47,390 nucleotides of DNA from positions 1 through 47,390 of the forward strand of contig CACYBK010000115.1 of NCBI GenBank assembly GCA_902772635.1. Direction: 5' to 3'. The translations under genes were made by a program, and so were the position numbers. Positions 16,958 through 24,887 of this stretch are shown here, one piece after another (the first letter of the stretch is position 1; the number at the start of each line of letters is the position of its first letter). This DNA is from an uncultured Lachnospiraceae bacterium. GTDB taxonomy: Bacteria > Bacillota > Clostridia > Lachnospirales > Lachnospiraceae. The notes beneath the pieces are model-generated. The model was not told the DNA's origin. It saw only the letters and a program-made list of their open reading frames with translations, and did no database searches.

Positions 16958-17794
16958 ATGAGCGATTATAATAACGAAATCCAAATGATGCCGATAAGGC
17001 CAAGAAGCAGTGCTGATGGAGAAAGAAGAAGTACTGCGGGTGTTTCCGGCGGAAGCGGGAACCGTAACGGCAGCGGGAACCACAGCGGCAACGGAAACGG
17101 TAGCAGGAGGAGAAGAAGAAAGAAAAGAAAGCCGGTCTTTTACAAGGTGCTGCTTCTTTCTTTCCTGGCGGGGCTTGTTGTAATAGCAATAGTCCTTCTT
17201 GTGGTATATCGAAGTCTTGAGGGTTATGAACAGAGGGCAGTGGCCAGGCGCTCGGAGGAGGCTTCAAGATCGATCTCAAGGTACAACAGCGAGAAGCTTT
17301 CGGCAGAGACCTCTTTCAGCATCTCCGCCGAAGAAGCGGCAAAGACCTCGAGAGAGGAAGAACTCCGGATCTCAGCCGAGAGATCTGCCGAGGAGATAGC
17401 GAAGACTGTTGTTACCGATGAGGAGAGAGCGGAGGTTGAGAAGCGGGCTTCTGACTTCACAAAGGCGTACGCTCTGTTTTCGCTGAATGATGACGATTAC
17501 AGAGGGGATGTGCTTGCTTATGTAGACAAGAGCACGCCGCTATATCAGCATCTTGCCTATTACAATAATGACTGGGAAGGCTCTTTCTCAAATCCCACCT
17601 ATGAGGGACTCAAGGTCAGCAATGTGAAAAAGTCCGCCTCCGATCAAAGTGTCTATACCTGCAGGGTTGACTGCCTTTTCAGATTCAGTGCAGGCGGCTC
17701 GCACGAGTTCAATCTTGATTTTGATTATACCTTCAAGAGAAACAGCAACGGGCGTCTGATGCTCACTGATATGCAGGGGATCGAAGGAACCTGA
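16958..17794 (+). CDS. Single-span membrane protein with low-complexity N-terminus
   Basis: A 278-residue protein, not assigned to a family. Residues 20-55 are Gly/Ser/Asn/Arg-rich and end in a run of Arg/Lys. One membrane span follows (about 60-85, LLSFLAGLVVIAIVLLVVY), then a Ser/Ala/Glu-rich helical region (about 90-165). A compact globular C-terminus (about 170-278) ends in alternating beta-like segments such as YTCRVDCLFRFSAGG and HEFNLDFDYTFKR, reminiscent of NTF2-like exported domains. No Shine-Dalgarno is obvious, and a GATAAT with upstream TGC (16921-16929) lies at the end of the preceding gene. Confidence 0.65.
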   Translation: MSDYNNEIQMMPIRPRSSADGERRSTAGVSGGSGNRNGSGNHSGNGNGSRRRRRKKRKPVFYKVLLLSFLAGLVVIAIVLLVVYRSLEGYEQRAVARRSEEASRSISRYNSEKLSAETSFSISAEEAAKTSREEELRISAERSAEEIAKTVVTDEERAEVEKRASDFTKAYALFSLNDDDYRGDVLAYVDKSTPLYQHLAYYNNDWEGSFSNPTYEGLKVSNVKKSASDQSVYTCRVDCLFRFSAGGSHEFNLDFDYTFKRNSNGRLMLTDMQGIEGT

Positions 17795-18018
17795 TGAACG
17801 GATTTGATACGGCGCTCATAGCGATTGAGTCAAAGGAAGAGGCAGAGAGGCTTTCAGCAGTACTCAAAGTAAACAATATAGATTCGGATATAGTGCGTTC
17901 AGCTTCTGACATTTACGCTCTTGGAGCGAAGCGCTTTACATATATCATATATGTGAGGGAAAAGGATATGGAGCTCTCTGCAGAGATAGCGAGACGCTTT
18001 GTGTCTTCGCGCTCATGA
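17794..18018 (+). CDS. Small ferredoxin-fold-like hypothetical protein (74 aa)
   Basis: A 74-residue cytosolic protein with the pattern beta (TALIAIES), helix (EEAERLSAVLKVNN), beta (DSDIVRS), beta (FTYIIYV), helix (DMELSAEIARRF). That resembles DUF2007 or DUF3343 small alpha/beta domains, but lacks their signature residues, so the assignment is only by topology. GAAGGA precedes the ATG, and its start overlaps the previous stop by one base (TGATG), so it is translated with the upstream membrane protein gene. Confidence 0.6.
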   Translation: MNGFDTALIAIESKEEAERLSAVLKVNNIDSDIVRSASDIYALGAKRFTYIIYVREKDMELSAEIARRFVSSRS

Positions 18019-18097
18019 TTGACAGAAAGAGAGATAGATAGGTTTGGGAAAGATTGAGTTTTTTCAGGGCCGGCCGAAGGACAGTGAAGGGAGGCTG

Positions 18098-18595
18098 ATG
18101 AAGGAGATCAGGGTTTATGATTTCCTTGATTCGCTTCATATTGACTATTTCAGATCGGATCATGATCCGACTTCTACTATGGAGGAGTGCAATAGGGTAG
18201 GGGTGATACTGGGATGCAGGATATGCAAGAACCTGTTTCTTACAAACAAGCAGCATTCGGAATATTATCTTCTGATGATGCCAGGGAACAAGCCTTTCAA
18301 GACAAAGGAACTCTCTCCCCAGATTCATGTATCAAGACTTTCCTTCGCGGAGCCGGAGGAGCTTGCTTCTCTTCTTGATACGCTTCCCGGATCTGCCAGT
18401 GTGTTGTCACTGATAAATGACAAGGAAAACCGGGTACAGCTTTTGATGGATGAAGATGTCACAAAGGGTGATTACATCGGCTGTCATCCCTGTGTGAATA
18501 CATCCAGTCTCAAGATAAGGACGCGTGATATGATGGAAAAGGTTCTCCCCGCGCTTTCGCACAAGCCAAAGATGGTGAAGCTCGTCGGGGACTGA
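18098..18595 (+). CDS. PrdX/YbaK-type prolyl-tRNA editing deacylase
   Basis: A 165-residue protein matching free-standing relatives of the ProRS insertion domain (PrdX, ProX), which hydrolyse Ala- or Cys-mischarged tRNA-Pro. Recognisable parts are the YDFLDSLHIDYFRSDHDPT N-terminus, CKNLFLTNK (about 47-55) with the catalytic lysine region, YYLLMMPGNKPFKTKEL, and the C-terminal GCHPCVNTSSLKI with the usual HPxxNT. ATG 18098 was preferred since GGGAGG lies just upstream; a TTG at 18044 in the same frame would add 18 residues. It sits between a small protein gene and an aminopeptidase gene. Confidence 0.82.
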   Translation: MKEIRVYDFLDSLHIDYFRSDHDPTSTMEECNRVGVILGCRICKNLFLTNKQHSEYYLLMMPGNKPFKTKELSPQIHVSRLSFAEPEELASLLDTLPGSASVLSLINDKENRVQLLMDEDVTKGDYIGCHPCVNTSSLKIRTRDMMEKVLPALSHKPKMVKLVGD

Positions 18596-18607
18596 TGGGA
18601 GTGTATC

Positions 18608-19843
18608 ATGCCAAATGAAGGCTTGCTGAAAAAGTACGCGTCTCTTGCGGTTCGTACCGGGATCAATATCGAAAAGGGACAGCTTCTTGTGATAAGAGCC
18701 TCTGTCAATGATCATGAGTTTGTTGAGCTCTGCGTAAAAGAGGCTTATGAAGCGGGCGCCGGAAAGGTTTCCGTCGTTTGGAACGATGAGAACATAAGCC
18801 ATATGAGCTATGAATATGAGACCACGGAGTCGCTTTCTTTTGTGCCCGACTGGGTAGTTGAAAGGACCCGTTATCAGCAGGAGAGGGGAGCCGCATTTCT
18901 CACCATCGATTCTGAAACTCCGGGACTTATGGCGGATATAGATCAGGACAAGCTCCAGACTGTGCGTCTTGAGTACATGAAGAGGATGAAGCCCTTTCAG
19001 GCTTATACCATGAACAATATAGGCCAGTGGTGCATCATCGCCCTTCCGGGCAAAAAGTGGGCAAAGAAGGTCTTTCCGGAAAAGGGAGAGGATGAGGCTG
19101 TCGATGCGCTTTGGGAAGCGATCCTTCAGGCCGTAAGGATAAATGAGGATAATGACCCTGTAGCTGAATGGAAAGCTCATGACGAAGAATTGATGCGCCA
19201 TTGCAAGCTTTTGAATGAATATAATTTCGACAGGCTTCACTTTGTGAGCGAGCTTGGGACAGATCTTTATGTCGGGCTCGTGAAGGATCACGTATGGTCC
19301 GGCGGAGGGAATTATTCAAAGGGCGGGACCTTCTTTAATGCAAATATCCCGACTGAGGAGGTCTTTTGTATGCCGGACAGGAACCGGGTTGACGGAAAGG
19401 TCTTTGCAAGTAAGCCCCTGAGTCACGCCGGAAAGGTGATAGAGGATTTCTGGTTTTCCTTCAAGGACGGCATAGTCATTGACTACGGTGCAAAAAAGGA
19501 AAAAGACGCGCTCACAAAACTCCTTGATACTGATGAGGGTTCAAGGCATCTGGGCGAGGTCGCACTGATATCCTATGATTCGCCGATCTCAAACCAGAAC
19601 ATACTCTACTTCAATACTCTCTTTGACGAAAATGCCAGCTGCCATCTCGCTCTCGGGCGCTGCTATCCGGAAAATATAAAAGGCGGCGAGGAGATGTCGG
19701 AAGAGGAACTCCTCTCTCACGGCGGAAATCAGTCCATGAACCATGTGGATTTCATGTTCGGGACAAAAGAGATGAGAGTCACCGGGATCGAGAACGATGG
19801 GACGGAAGTTGAGATCTTCAGGAACGGAAATTTCGTGATATAA
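18608..19843 (+). CDS. M29 family (thermophilic/AmpS-type) aminopeptidase
   Basis: A 411-residue metallopeptidase of family M29, cytosolic dimers removing N-terminal residues with two metal ions. Visible motifs are the substrate/metal block NANIPTEEVFCMPDRNRVDG (about 240-259; metal Glu in TEEVF), HLGEVAL (about 315-321), NTLFDENASCHLALG (about 338-352), and the metal-ligand region NQSMNHVDFMFG (about 376-387). Length is usual for AmpS/PepS. GGGAG lies in front of the ATG and 12 bases separate it from the prdX-like gene. A perfect 38-bp inverted repeat begins directly after its TAA. Confidence 0.93.
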   Translation: MPNEGLLKKYASLAVRTGINIEKGQLLVIRASVNDHEFVELCVKEAYEAGAGKVSVVWNDENISHMSYEYETTESLSFVPDWVVERTRYQQERGAAFLTIDSETPGLMADIDQDKLQTVRLEYMKRMKPFQAYTMNNIGQWCIIALPGKKWAKKVFPEKGEDEAVDALWEAILQAVRINEDNDPVAEWKAHDEELMRHCKLLNEYNFDRLHFVSELGTDLYVGLVKDHVWSGGGNYSKGGTFFNANIPTEEVFCMPDRNRVDGKVFASKPLSHAGKVIEDFWFSFKDGIVIDYGAKKEKDALTKLLDTDEGSRHLGEVALISYDSPISNQNILYFNTLFDENASCHLALGRCYPENIKGGEEMSEEELLSHGGNQSMNHVDFMFGTKEMRVTGIENDGTEVEIFRNGNFVI

Positions 19844-19920
19844 AAAATGAACCTAGGGGACGGAGTCAGGGGACCATTTTTTAAAAATGGTCCCCTGACT
19901 CCGTCCCCTAGGTTCATTTT
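19844..19920. repeat. Perfect 38-bp inverted repeat with 1-nt loop
   Basis: The left arm (19844-19881) and right arm (19883-19920) are exact reverse complements, with a single T between them. Each arm carries the core GGGGACGGAGTCAGGGGACC or its complement, flanked by ATGAACCTA. Six T's follow the stem on the minus strand and four on the plus, so it may terminate both the aminopeptidase and the convergent hsp20 gene. The GGGGACGG core resembles REP sequences mobilised by RAYT (REP-associated tyrosine transposase) proteins. No transposase is in the window. Confidence 0.95.
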
Positions 19921-19934
19921 CAGGGTTCTTTTTA

Positions 19935-20393
19935 TTATCCTTCGATCGCGATCACATGCTTCTCGGGGACTTCCTTTGCAGGCTCCTTCTTGGGAACAGA
20001 TACGAGAAGGGTTCCGTTCTTGAATGAGGCCTTGATGTCCTCTTCAGTCATCTCGTCCCCGACATAGAAGCTTCTTGACATGGAACCGGAATAACGCTCG
20101 CGCCGCAGGTACTTTCCGTTATTGTCTTTCTCATCCTTGTTTTCCGTCTTGTTTGCAGTGATGGTGAGATATCCGTCCTTGATCTCAGCTCCCACATCTC
20201 CCTTGTCATAGCCGGGCAGGTCGATCTCGAGCTCGTAATGATCCTCATGCTCCTTGATATCCGTCTTCATGAAATTGTTCATGTTTCCGGTGAGGAAGTG
20301 GTTCACATCATCATTCTTTGTCCTGCGTACGATCGGGAAGTCCATAAAATCATCAAACAGATTGTCATTAAAGATACTAGGGAATAACATCAT
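19935..20393 (-). CDS. Hsp20/alpha-crystallin small heat-shock protein
   Basis: A 152-residue ATP-independent chaperone that binds unfolding proteins. The alpha-crystallin domain spans about 45-135, starting MKTDIKEHEDHYELEIDLPG and ending with FKNGTLLVSVPKKE (the GxLxVxxP-type motif is NGTLLVSVP). A short charged tail follows; the usual C-terminal IxI anchor may be HVIAIEG. AGAGGTG precedes the ATG pair at 20393/20390. Transcription starts from a promoter whose -35 lies in a perfect CIRCE operator, so HrcA should repress it. Confidence 0.95.
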   Translation of the reverse strand: MMLFPSIFNDNLFDDFMDFPIVRRTKNDDVNHFLTGNMNNFMKTDIKEHEDHYELEIDLPGYDKGDVGAEIKDGYLTITANKTENKDEKDNNGKYLRRERYSGSMSRSFYVGDEMTEEDIKASFKNGTLLVSVPKKEPAKEVPEKHVIAIEG

Positions 20394-20445
20394 AATGCAC
20401 CTCTTTTCTTTTTTATATCTGTGTTATTTCCTTTCGGATGAGTAT

Positions 20446-20474
20446 GTTATACCACCTTTGTTAGCACTCGTCAA
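20446..20474 (-). promoter_or_regulatory. hsp20 promoter with -35 in the CIRCE spacer
   Basis: On the minus strand, TTGACG (20474-20469), a 17-bp spacer and TATAAC (20451-20446). The -35 occupies the CIRCE spacer region, so HrcA binding would block RNA polymerase. Confidence 0.85.
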
Positions 20475-20487
20475 GTATGAGTGCTAA
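20461..20487. promoter_or_regulatory. CIRCE operator (HrcA binding site)
   Basis: TTAGCACTC (20461-20469), nine bases, GAGTGCTAA (20479-20487): a perfect match to the CIRCE consensus of Firmicutes heat-shock operons. It serves hsp20 on the minus strand and could also affect the divergent gene at 20579. Confidence 0.97.
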
Positions 20488-20537
20488 CAAAAATTGTGAA
20501 TTTTTTGTGTCCTCTTCTCGAATAGCGCTGTAAGGCT

Positions 20538-20543
20538 TATAAT
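20538..20543 (+). promoter_or_regulatory. Candidate -10 of the GNAT-like gene
   Basis: A perfect TATAAT lies 35 bases before ATG 20579. The -35 at 17 bp (TTCTCG) is poor, so only the -10 is supported. Confidence 0.4.
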
Positions 20544-20578
20544 AGCGGTGTTGTGACGGTGAGCAAAAAACAGGAAAC

Positions 20579-21502
20579 ATGGAAAAAAAGAAAAAGGGCA
20601 AGGGTAAATACAAGAGAGAATATCTGAAGATAACAGCGGATACCTACTCCTGGTTTGAGAAGCTGTTTTCAAGAGAGCAGAAGGCGGCTTTTTTGAACGA
20701 CAGAAACCTCTTTGCGATAGGGGCGGTCTTTTCCGGCATCGCATGCGGAAGGCTCATATTCAGAAATACCGGTTCTTATATTCAGATAATAGATATATTT
20801 GTCCATGAAAGGTTCAGGCATTACGGGCTCGGACGCGGAATGCTGCTGTTCCTTCTCAAATATGCATACAGGGAGAAGGTGCCGGTCATTGCTTACTTTT
20901 CGGATGAAAAAGAGGACGGGAAGGTAAGGCGCTTTTTTGAGACTGACAAGCTGTTTTCAATAAAGAAGACAGGGGGCTTCTACTGCAGGGTGAGTACGAA
21001 GGATATCAGGGTAAAGGAGCTTCTCGATTTAAACAAGAGGCATTCAAAGGACTTTTCGGTCCATACATTCTCCTCTCTTTCACCGGAAACAAGGAAGGCT
21101 TTTTTTGAAGGAAGAAATGCCGCGGGGGATTATATGGCCCGGGAGGTGCTTACTAAAAGGAGGCTTCGCAGGCTGTGTCTTTACGTAGCAAAGGGAAGGA
21201 AGATAAATGCAGTGGCCTTTGCTTCCTTAAGACGGGATGGAAATATAGAGCTTGATTATCTTTGGGCGAGAAAGGGGGCTTCATCCTCTGCACTCTTCCT
21301 TCTGTCGGAAGAGATCAAAAGGGTGTTAAAGCCGAAAAAGAATTTTTATATCTATATAGCCGCGGTATCTTTGGCAACGGAGAGGATAGTGGATCGTCTC
21401 ATTCCAAAGAGGGAGGTTTTGAAATATTACTACAGGGCGATCTTCGAGAAGGAGCGGGTAAATGCCGGAATCAGAGCTTCTGAAAAGAAAAACGAAAACT
21501 GA
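20579..21502 (+). CDS. GNAT-fold acyltransferase-like protein
   Basis: A 307-residue basic protein. Residues about 45-140 fit a GNAT N-acetyltransferase: beta strands SYIQIIDIFVHERF followed by the acyl-CoA pyrophosphate loop RHYGLGRGML and the helix LLFLLKYAYREK. The second half (about 150-295) has repeated strand/helix patterns (INAVAFASLRRDGNIELDYL) and may be a second, degenerate GNAT domain, as in other tandem-GNAT proteins. Substrate unknown. CAGGAAAC precedes the ATG. It is divergent from hsp20, and the following small gene begins inside its last codons. Confidence 0.65.
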   Translation: MEKKKKGKGKYKREYLKITADTYSWFEKLFSREQKAAFLNDRNLFAIGAVFSGIACGRLIFRNTGSYIQIIDIFVHERFRHYGLGRGMLLFLLKYAYREKVPVIAYFSDEKEDGKVRRFFETDKLFSIKKTGGFYCRVSTKDIRVKELLDLNKRHSKDFSVHTFSSLSPETRKAFFEGRNAAGDYMAREVLTKRRLRRLCLYVAKGRKINAVAFASLRRDGNIELDYLWARKGASSSALFLLSEEIKRVLKPKKNFYIYIAAVSLATERIVDRLIPKREVLKYYYRAIFEKERVNAGIRASEKKNEN

Positions 21503-21794
21503 GATCCAAAGGGAAAAAGTAAGAGAGAAAGAGCAGCAGCAATATCTTTCAGAGGATATGCTCTATCCCGGGCGGCAGATCACTAAGTCAGGAGCCTTTG
21601 GCCAGATCGAGCGGTGCTTTCTTGAAAAGCAGGAGACTGCTGTCACCAGGGACATGCCCGTGACTGCGGATCTCAAACTCCGTATCAAAAAAGAAATCCT
21701 CCCTGATCACCAGGAAGGAAATATGAAAAAATCCGACTATGCTACAAGGCTTCTCGAGTCTCTTTCAAAGCAGGGGAAGTTCTTCAGGAATTGA
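21462..21794 (+). CDS. Small charged hypothetical protein (110 aa)
   Basis: A 110-residue, highly charged protein with a Lys/Glu/Gln-rich helical N-terminus (about 1-30), a central YPGRQITKSGAFGQIERCF segment and no membrane span. No family recognised. It overlaps the GNAT-like gene by 41 bases, but AAGGAG lies seven bases before ATG 21462, ideal spacing, which supports translation coupled to the upstream gene. Its 3' end overlaps the convergent trxA gene by 11 bases, and its coding sequence contains a hairpin that could terminate trxA. Confidence 0.6.
   Translation: MPESELLKRKTKTEIQREKVREKEQQQYLSEDMLYPGRQITKSGAFGQIERCFLEKQETAVTRDMPVTADLKLRIKKEILPDHQEGNMKKSDYATRLLESLSKQGKFFRN
21686..21718 (-). 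terminator. Possible trxA terminator within the opposing gene
   Basis: On the minus strand, CCTTCCTG (21718-21711), loop GTGAT, CAGGGAGG (21705-21698), then ATTTCTTTTTT. An 8-bp stem with one G-U pair and an interrupted U-tract, so moderate strength. Confidence 0.5.
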
Positions 21795-22098
21795 TGATCT
21801 CAACGATCTTGTCTTTTGCAAGGACTCCCGTTGATCTGTTTTGGGCCGCGCCGTCCTTGAAAAAGATAAGGGTCGGTATGCTCATTATATTGAACTGCTC
21901 CGCTATCTCCGGATTGTCATCAACATTCAGCTTTCCAACCTTGACCTTTCCCTCGTACTCTCCGGCGATCTCCTCTATCACGGGAGCCATCATCTTGCAG
22001 GGACCGCACCAGTCCGCATAAAAATCAACAAGGACGGGCTTGTCAGACTCTATTACTTCAGCATTGAAATTCCCGGTTGTGAACTTAAGCTCGCTCAT
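21784..22098 (-). CDS. trxA: Thioredoxin
   Basis: A 104-residue thioredoxin with the active site WCGPCK (about 28-33) in the context FYADWCGPCKMMAP, the cis-proline in MSIPTL and an FKDG turn. It reduces protein disulfides in the cytosol and would be recharged by the thioredoxin reductase encoded at 4.1-5.1 kb. GCGAGGTG lies before the ATG. It has its own promoter divergent from the histidine kinase, and its 3' end overlaps the convergent 110-aa gene by 11 bases. Confidence 0.96.
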   Translation of the reverse strand: MSELKFTTGNFNAEVIESDKPVLVDFYADWCGPCKMMAPVIEEIAGEYEGKVKVGKLNVDDNPEIAEQFNIMSIPTLIFFKDGAAQNRSTGVLAKDKIVEIINS

Positions 22099-22138
22099 AA
22101 AAATTCACCTCGCTTTCGAAAAAACTTACAGTATTGGC

Positions 22139-22167
22139 ATTATACTCTTAATGAATCCCCTTGAAAA
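22139..22167 (-). promoter_or_regulatory. trxA promoter
   Basis: On the minus strand, TTTTCA (22167-22162), a 17-bp spacer and a perfect TATAAT (22144-22139). The leader is about 35 nt and includes a GAGGTG ribosome binding site. Confidence 0.65.
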
Positions 22168-22174
22168 GATATGA

Positions 22175-22203
22175 TTAAAAACGACTGCATAAAGTGTTAT
22201 AAT
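22175..22203 (+). promoter_or_regulatory. Promoter of the hybrid kinase operon
   Basis: TTAAAA (22175-22180), a 17-bp spacer and extended -10 TGTTATAAT (TATAAT 22198-22203). It is likely to start the long run of plus-strand genes to 37.4 kb. Confidence 0.6.
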
Positions 22204-22232
22204 CTTTAATTATTCTACTTGGGAGAGGGTTC

Positions 22233-24872
22233 ATGAAAAAGAAGAAGAGAACAGAGGCTATATCAGAATACGTTCTGAAGAGGATAGACAGTCAGAACAG
22301 TGTCGTCGGGGCGGTGCTCTGCATCCTCACGGTTTTTATGGGTTTTTTCTTTATCCTCCTGGACGGCTCAGACAAACCTGAGGGGCTTTCGGGCTTTGAG
22401 TCCCCTCAGGCTCAAAACCTCCTTCTCATGGGCGCTGCAGTGTTTGCCGCCCTGATCTTCATCCTTTCAAGAAATGATGACAGACTTTCCGAAGGAAGGC
22501 GTCATCTTCTTTCGGTTATCGCTATCATCATATTTGACGCATCGACAATGGCCTTCGGCTTTCTTGCAGCGGGTGCCGATATGGCAAACGGTCGCGGGAT
22601 GATGAATTTTGCGGTCTCTCTCCTGCTTGTCTTCGGTGCCATTATCTATCCTTTCCTGCTGTCGCTGATAGCGGTGCCTGCTATTTCAGCTTTGTTTGCT
22701 CTTCATGTACATTTGTTTGCAGGAGCCATGAATATTGAGCCTTACCATATGCCTGCTTCCGAGGCTATGGATCTTTTTGTTCTCACCATCATAGTGACTA
22801 TAATAAGCATAATGAATTCCCTGCTTCAGAAAAAGCGCTTTGAGGCGGAGGGGGTTTATTTCAACAATGTCAAAACGCTTCTTGCTGCGAATCCAAACGC
22901 TTTTTCCGCACTCCGAGTGAATGTCACAAAGGATGAGGTTCCCGAAAACATCGGGAAAGGGCCTATCGCTGATGCCCTTCAAGGCGCAGGCAGCATAGAT
23001 GAGATAATAAAAAGGATAGTAGCCATGAGGCCCGCCCTTTCGAAGAACAGCGGGAGAGCCCGGATCTCCAGGGATTCCCTTCTCGCAGCTTTTGACGAAG
23101 GAAGGGATCAGTTGTCCTTTGACTGGAATTATCAGCTTGAGAACGGCAGGTACGGCTGGGTCAATTCAAATGTCAGGCTGATCAAAAACCCCACTACAAA
23201 GGATATTGAAGCCGTCGTCTGTTCAGAGACGAATGACAGAAGGTATGCCACAAGGAGGATACTTTCTATCCTTTCCGATATTGAATATATCCAGATAGCC
23301 ACAATAGATGTCGAAAGGAAGACAATCTCCCTTTACAGCAGCGAAGGAAAGATAAATGACGGCACCTTCCCGGACAGGGACTATGATGAGGAGACAAGAT
23401 CGATACTCCGGAGATTCTCGTCCGAATACGCAGGCTCTTCAGGCTTGAGCGCACGGATGCTTTCTTTTGATACCATAATCGGGATGCTGTCCCAGAAGGA
23501 TGTTTATCAGGTGCGATTCCAGGTGGGTTCCAAGCATTATCAGGAGTGCTTCCGTTATCTTGATGAATTCAAAAAAAACATATTGATGACGGTTCAGGAT
23601 ATCACAGAGCTTCTTTCCGAGGAGGAAGAGAAGAACAGGAGAATGAGAGAGGCTCTTTCGCAGGCGCGTGAAAGCAGCAGGATGAAGGGTGAATTCATTT
23701 CCCGTATGAGCCACGATATCAGAACGCCGATGAGCTCGATCATAGGCTTTTCTTCCCTGCTGGAGCGTGACAAAAATGATCCCGAAAGGATCGCTTCAGA
23801 CACGAAAAATATAATGAGCGCCGGAAATGAACTTCTTGCACTTGTGAGTGATGTTCTTGATATCGTAAAGCTGAACTCCAGGGAGAACGGACTTATTGAA
23901 AAGGAGTTCTCACTTGATAGAACTGTCAGGAGGGTCGCAGAGTCGGCAAATGAATTGTCAGTTCGGCGTGCCGTCGGTTTTTCTGTCGATGAGTCAGGTA
24001 TAGCCCACGAGAACTTTATTGGTGATGAGGAAAGGATAGGTCAGATCCTTTCAAATATTATCGTCTTTTTGTTGAACCGTACGAAAAAGGGCGGAAATGT
24101 AAGCCTCTTTGTCAAGTCACGCCCCCACCCCTCAGGCAAGGAGGAAAATATCTCCTTTGAGATCAGAGGTGATCAGGTCGTACTCTCGCATGAATATCAG
24201 GAGACCATCTTTGAGCCGTTCAGCAAAGAGGAAGTATCTGTAGAAGACAGAATTGATGCGGAAGCGGAAGGTAATGCCGATACCGGTCTTGCGCTTCCAA
24301 TTTCAAAGATACTTACGGAGCTCATGGGTGGAAATATCTATGTGAAGAGCGATCAGGTGGAGGGCACGGTCTTTTCTGTCATCATTCCCCTTCGTTTCAC
24401 TGAGGCAGAGCTTTTCTCCATTGATCCGGGGCAAACAGAAGAGGAAAAGAACGTATTTGACGGCCTCCGTATACTTGCTGCCGAGGATAATGAACTGAAT
24501 GCCGTTCTTCTTCGGGAGATAATGGCTATGAAGGGGGCGGAAACGGAGATAAGAGGGGATGGAGAGCAGGTGCTCAGCGCCTTCAAGTATTCCCCCGCAG
24601 GAAAATATGACGTGATACTTATGGATGTCCAGATGCCCGTGATGGACGGGCACGAGGCAGCAAGAGCCATAAGGGCGCTTGAATCCGATATGTCACTGCC
24701 GCTTGAGAAGCGTCGTGAATCCTCTATCATACCCATTATTGCGATGACTGCGAACACCTTCCCTGAGGATGTGGAGGAGTCATTGAATTCGGGAATGAAT
24801 GATCATGTCGGAAAGCCCATTGATATTGTGGCGCTCTCCGATGCAATCAGAAAAAGCCTTCCGAAGGCGTAG
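22233..24872 (+). CDS. Membrane hybrid histidine kinase with degenerate ATPase domain
   Basis: An 879-residue protein: about six membrane spans (25-200), PAS-like region (205-460), HisKA with H494 in RMSHDIRTP, an HATPase-like region (540-720) and a C-terminal receiver (about 748-879) with D798 in MDVQMPVMDG and K in GKPID. The ATPase region is abnormal. The N-box reads SNIIVFLLN in place of NLLxNA, the G1 DxGxG is absent (EIRGDQVVLSHEY before TIFEPF), and G2 reads NADTGLALPIS. It may bind ATP poorly and act as a phosphatase or as a partner for another kinase. GGGAGAGG precedes the ATG. Confidence 0.88.
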   Translation: MKKKKRTEAISEYVLKRIDSQNSVVGAVLCILTVFMGFFFILLDGSDKPEGLSGFESPQAQNLLLMGAAVFAALIFILSRNDDRLSEGRRHLLSVIAIIIFDASTMAFGFLAAGADMANGRGMMNFAVSLLLVFGAIIYPFLLSLIAVPAISALFALHVHLFAGAMNIEPYHMPASEAMDLFVLTIIVTIISIMNSLLQKKRFEAEGVYFNNVKTLLAANPNAFSALRVNVTKDEVPENIGKGPIADALQGAGSIDEIIKRIVAMRPALSKNSGRARISRDSLLAAFDEGRDQLSFDWNYQLENGRYGWVNSNVRLIKNPTTKDIEAVVCSETNDRRYATRRILSILSDIEYIQIATIDVERKTISLYSSEGKINDGTFPDRDYDEETRSILRRFSSEYAGSSGLSARMLSFDTIIGMLSQKDVYQVRFQVGSKHYQECFRYLDEFKKNILMTVQDITELLSEEEEKNRRMREALSQARESSRMKGEFISRMSHDIRTPMSSIIGFSSLLERDKNDPERIASDTKNIMSAGNELLALVSDVLDIVKLNSRENGLIEKEFSLDRTVRRVAESANELSVRRAVGFSVDESGIAHENFIGDEERIGQILSNIIVFLLNRTKKGGNVSLFVKSRPHPSGKEENISFEIRGDQVVLSHEYQETIFEPFSKEEVSVEDRIDAEAEGNADTGLALPISKILTELMGGNIYVKSDQVEGTVFSVIIPLRFTEAELFSIDPGQTEEEKNVFDGLRILAAEDNELNAVLLREIMAMKGAETEIRGDGEQVLSAFKYSPAGKYDVILMDVQMPVMDGHEAARAIRALESDMSLPLEKRRESSIIPIIAMTANTFPEDVEESLNSGMNDHVGKPIDIVALSDAIRKSLPKA

Positions 24873-24887
24873 AAAGAAGAGTTTATT

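Noticed and set aside
18407-19291. Minus-strand ORF (294 codons) opposite the aminopeptidase
   Set aside because: The opposite frame encodes clear M29 motifs; the minus product has no recognisable domain.
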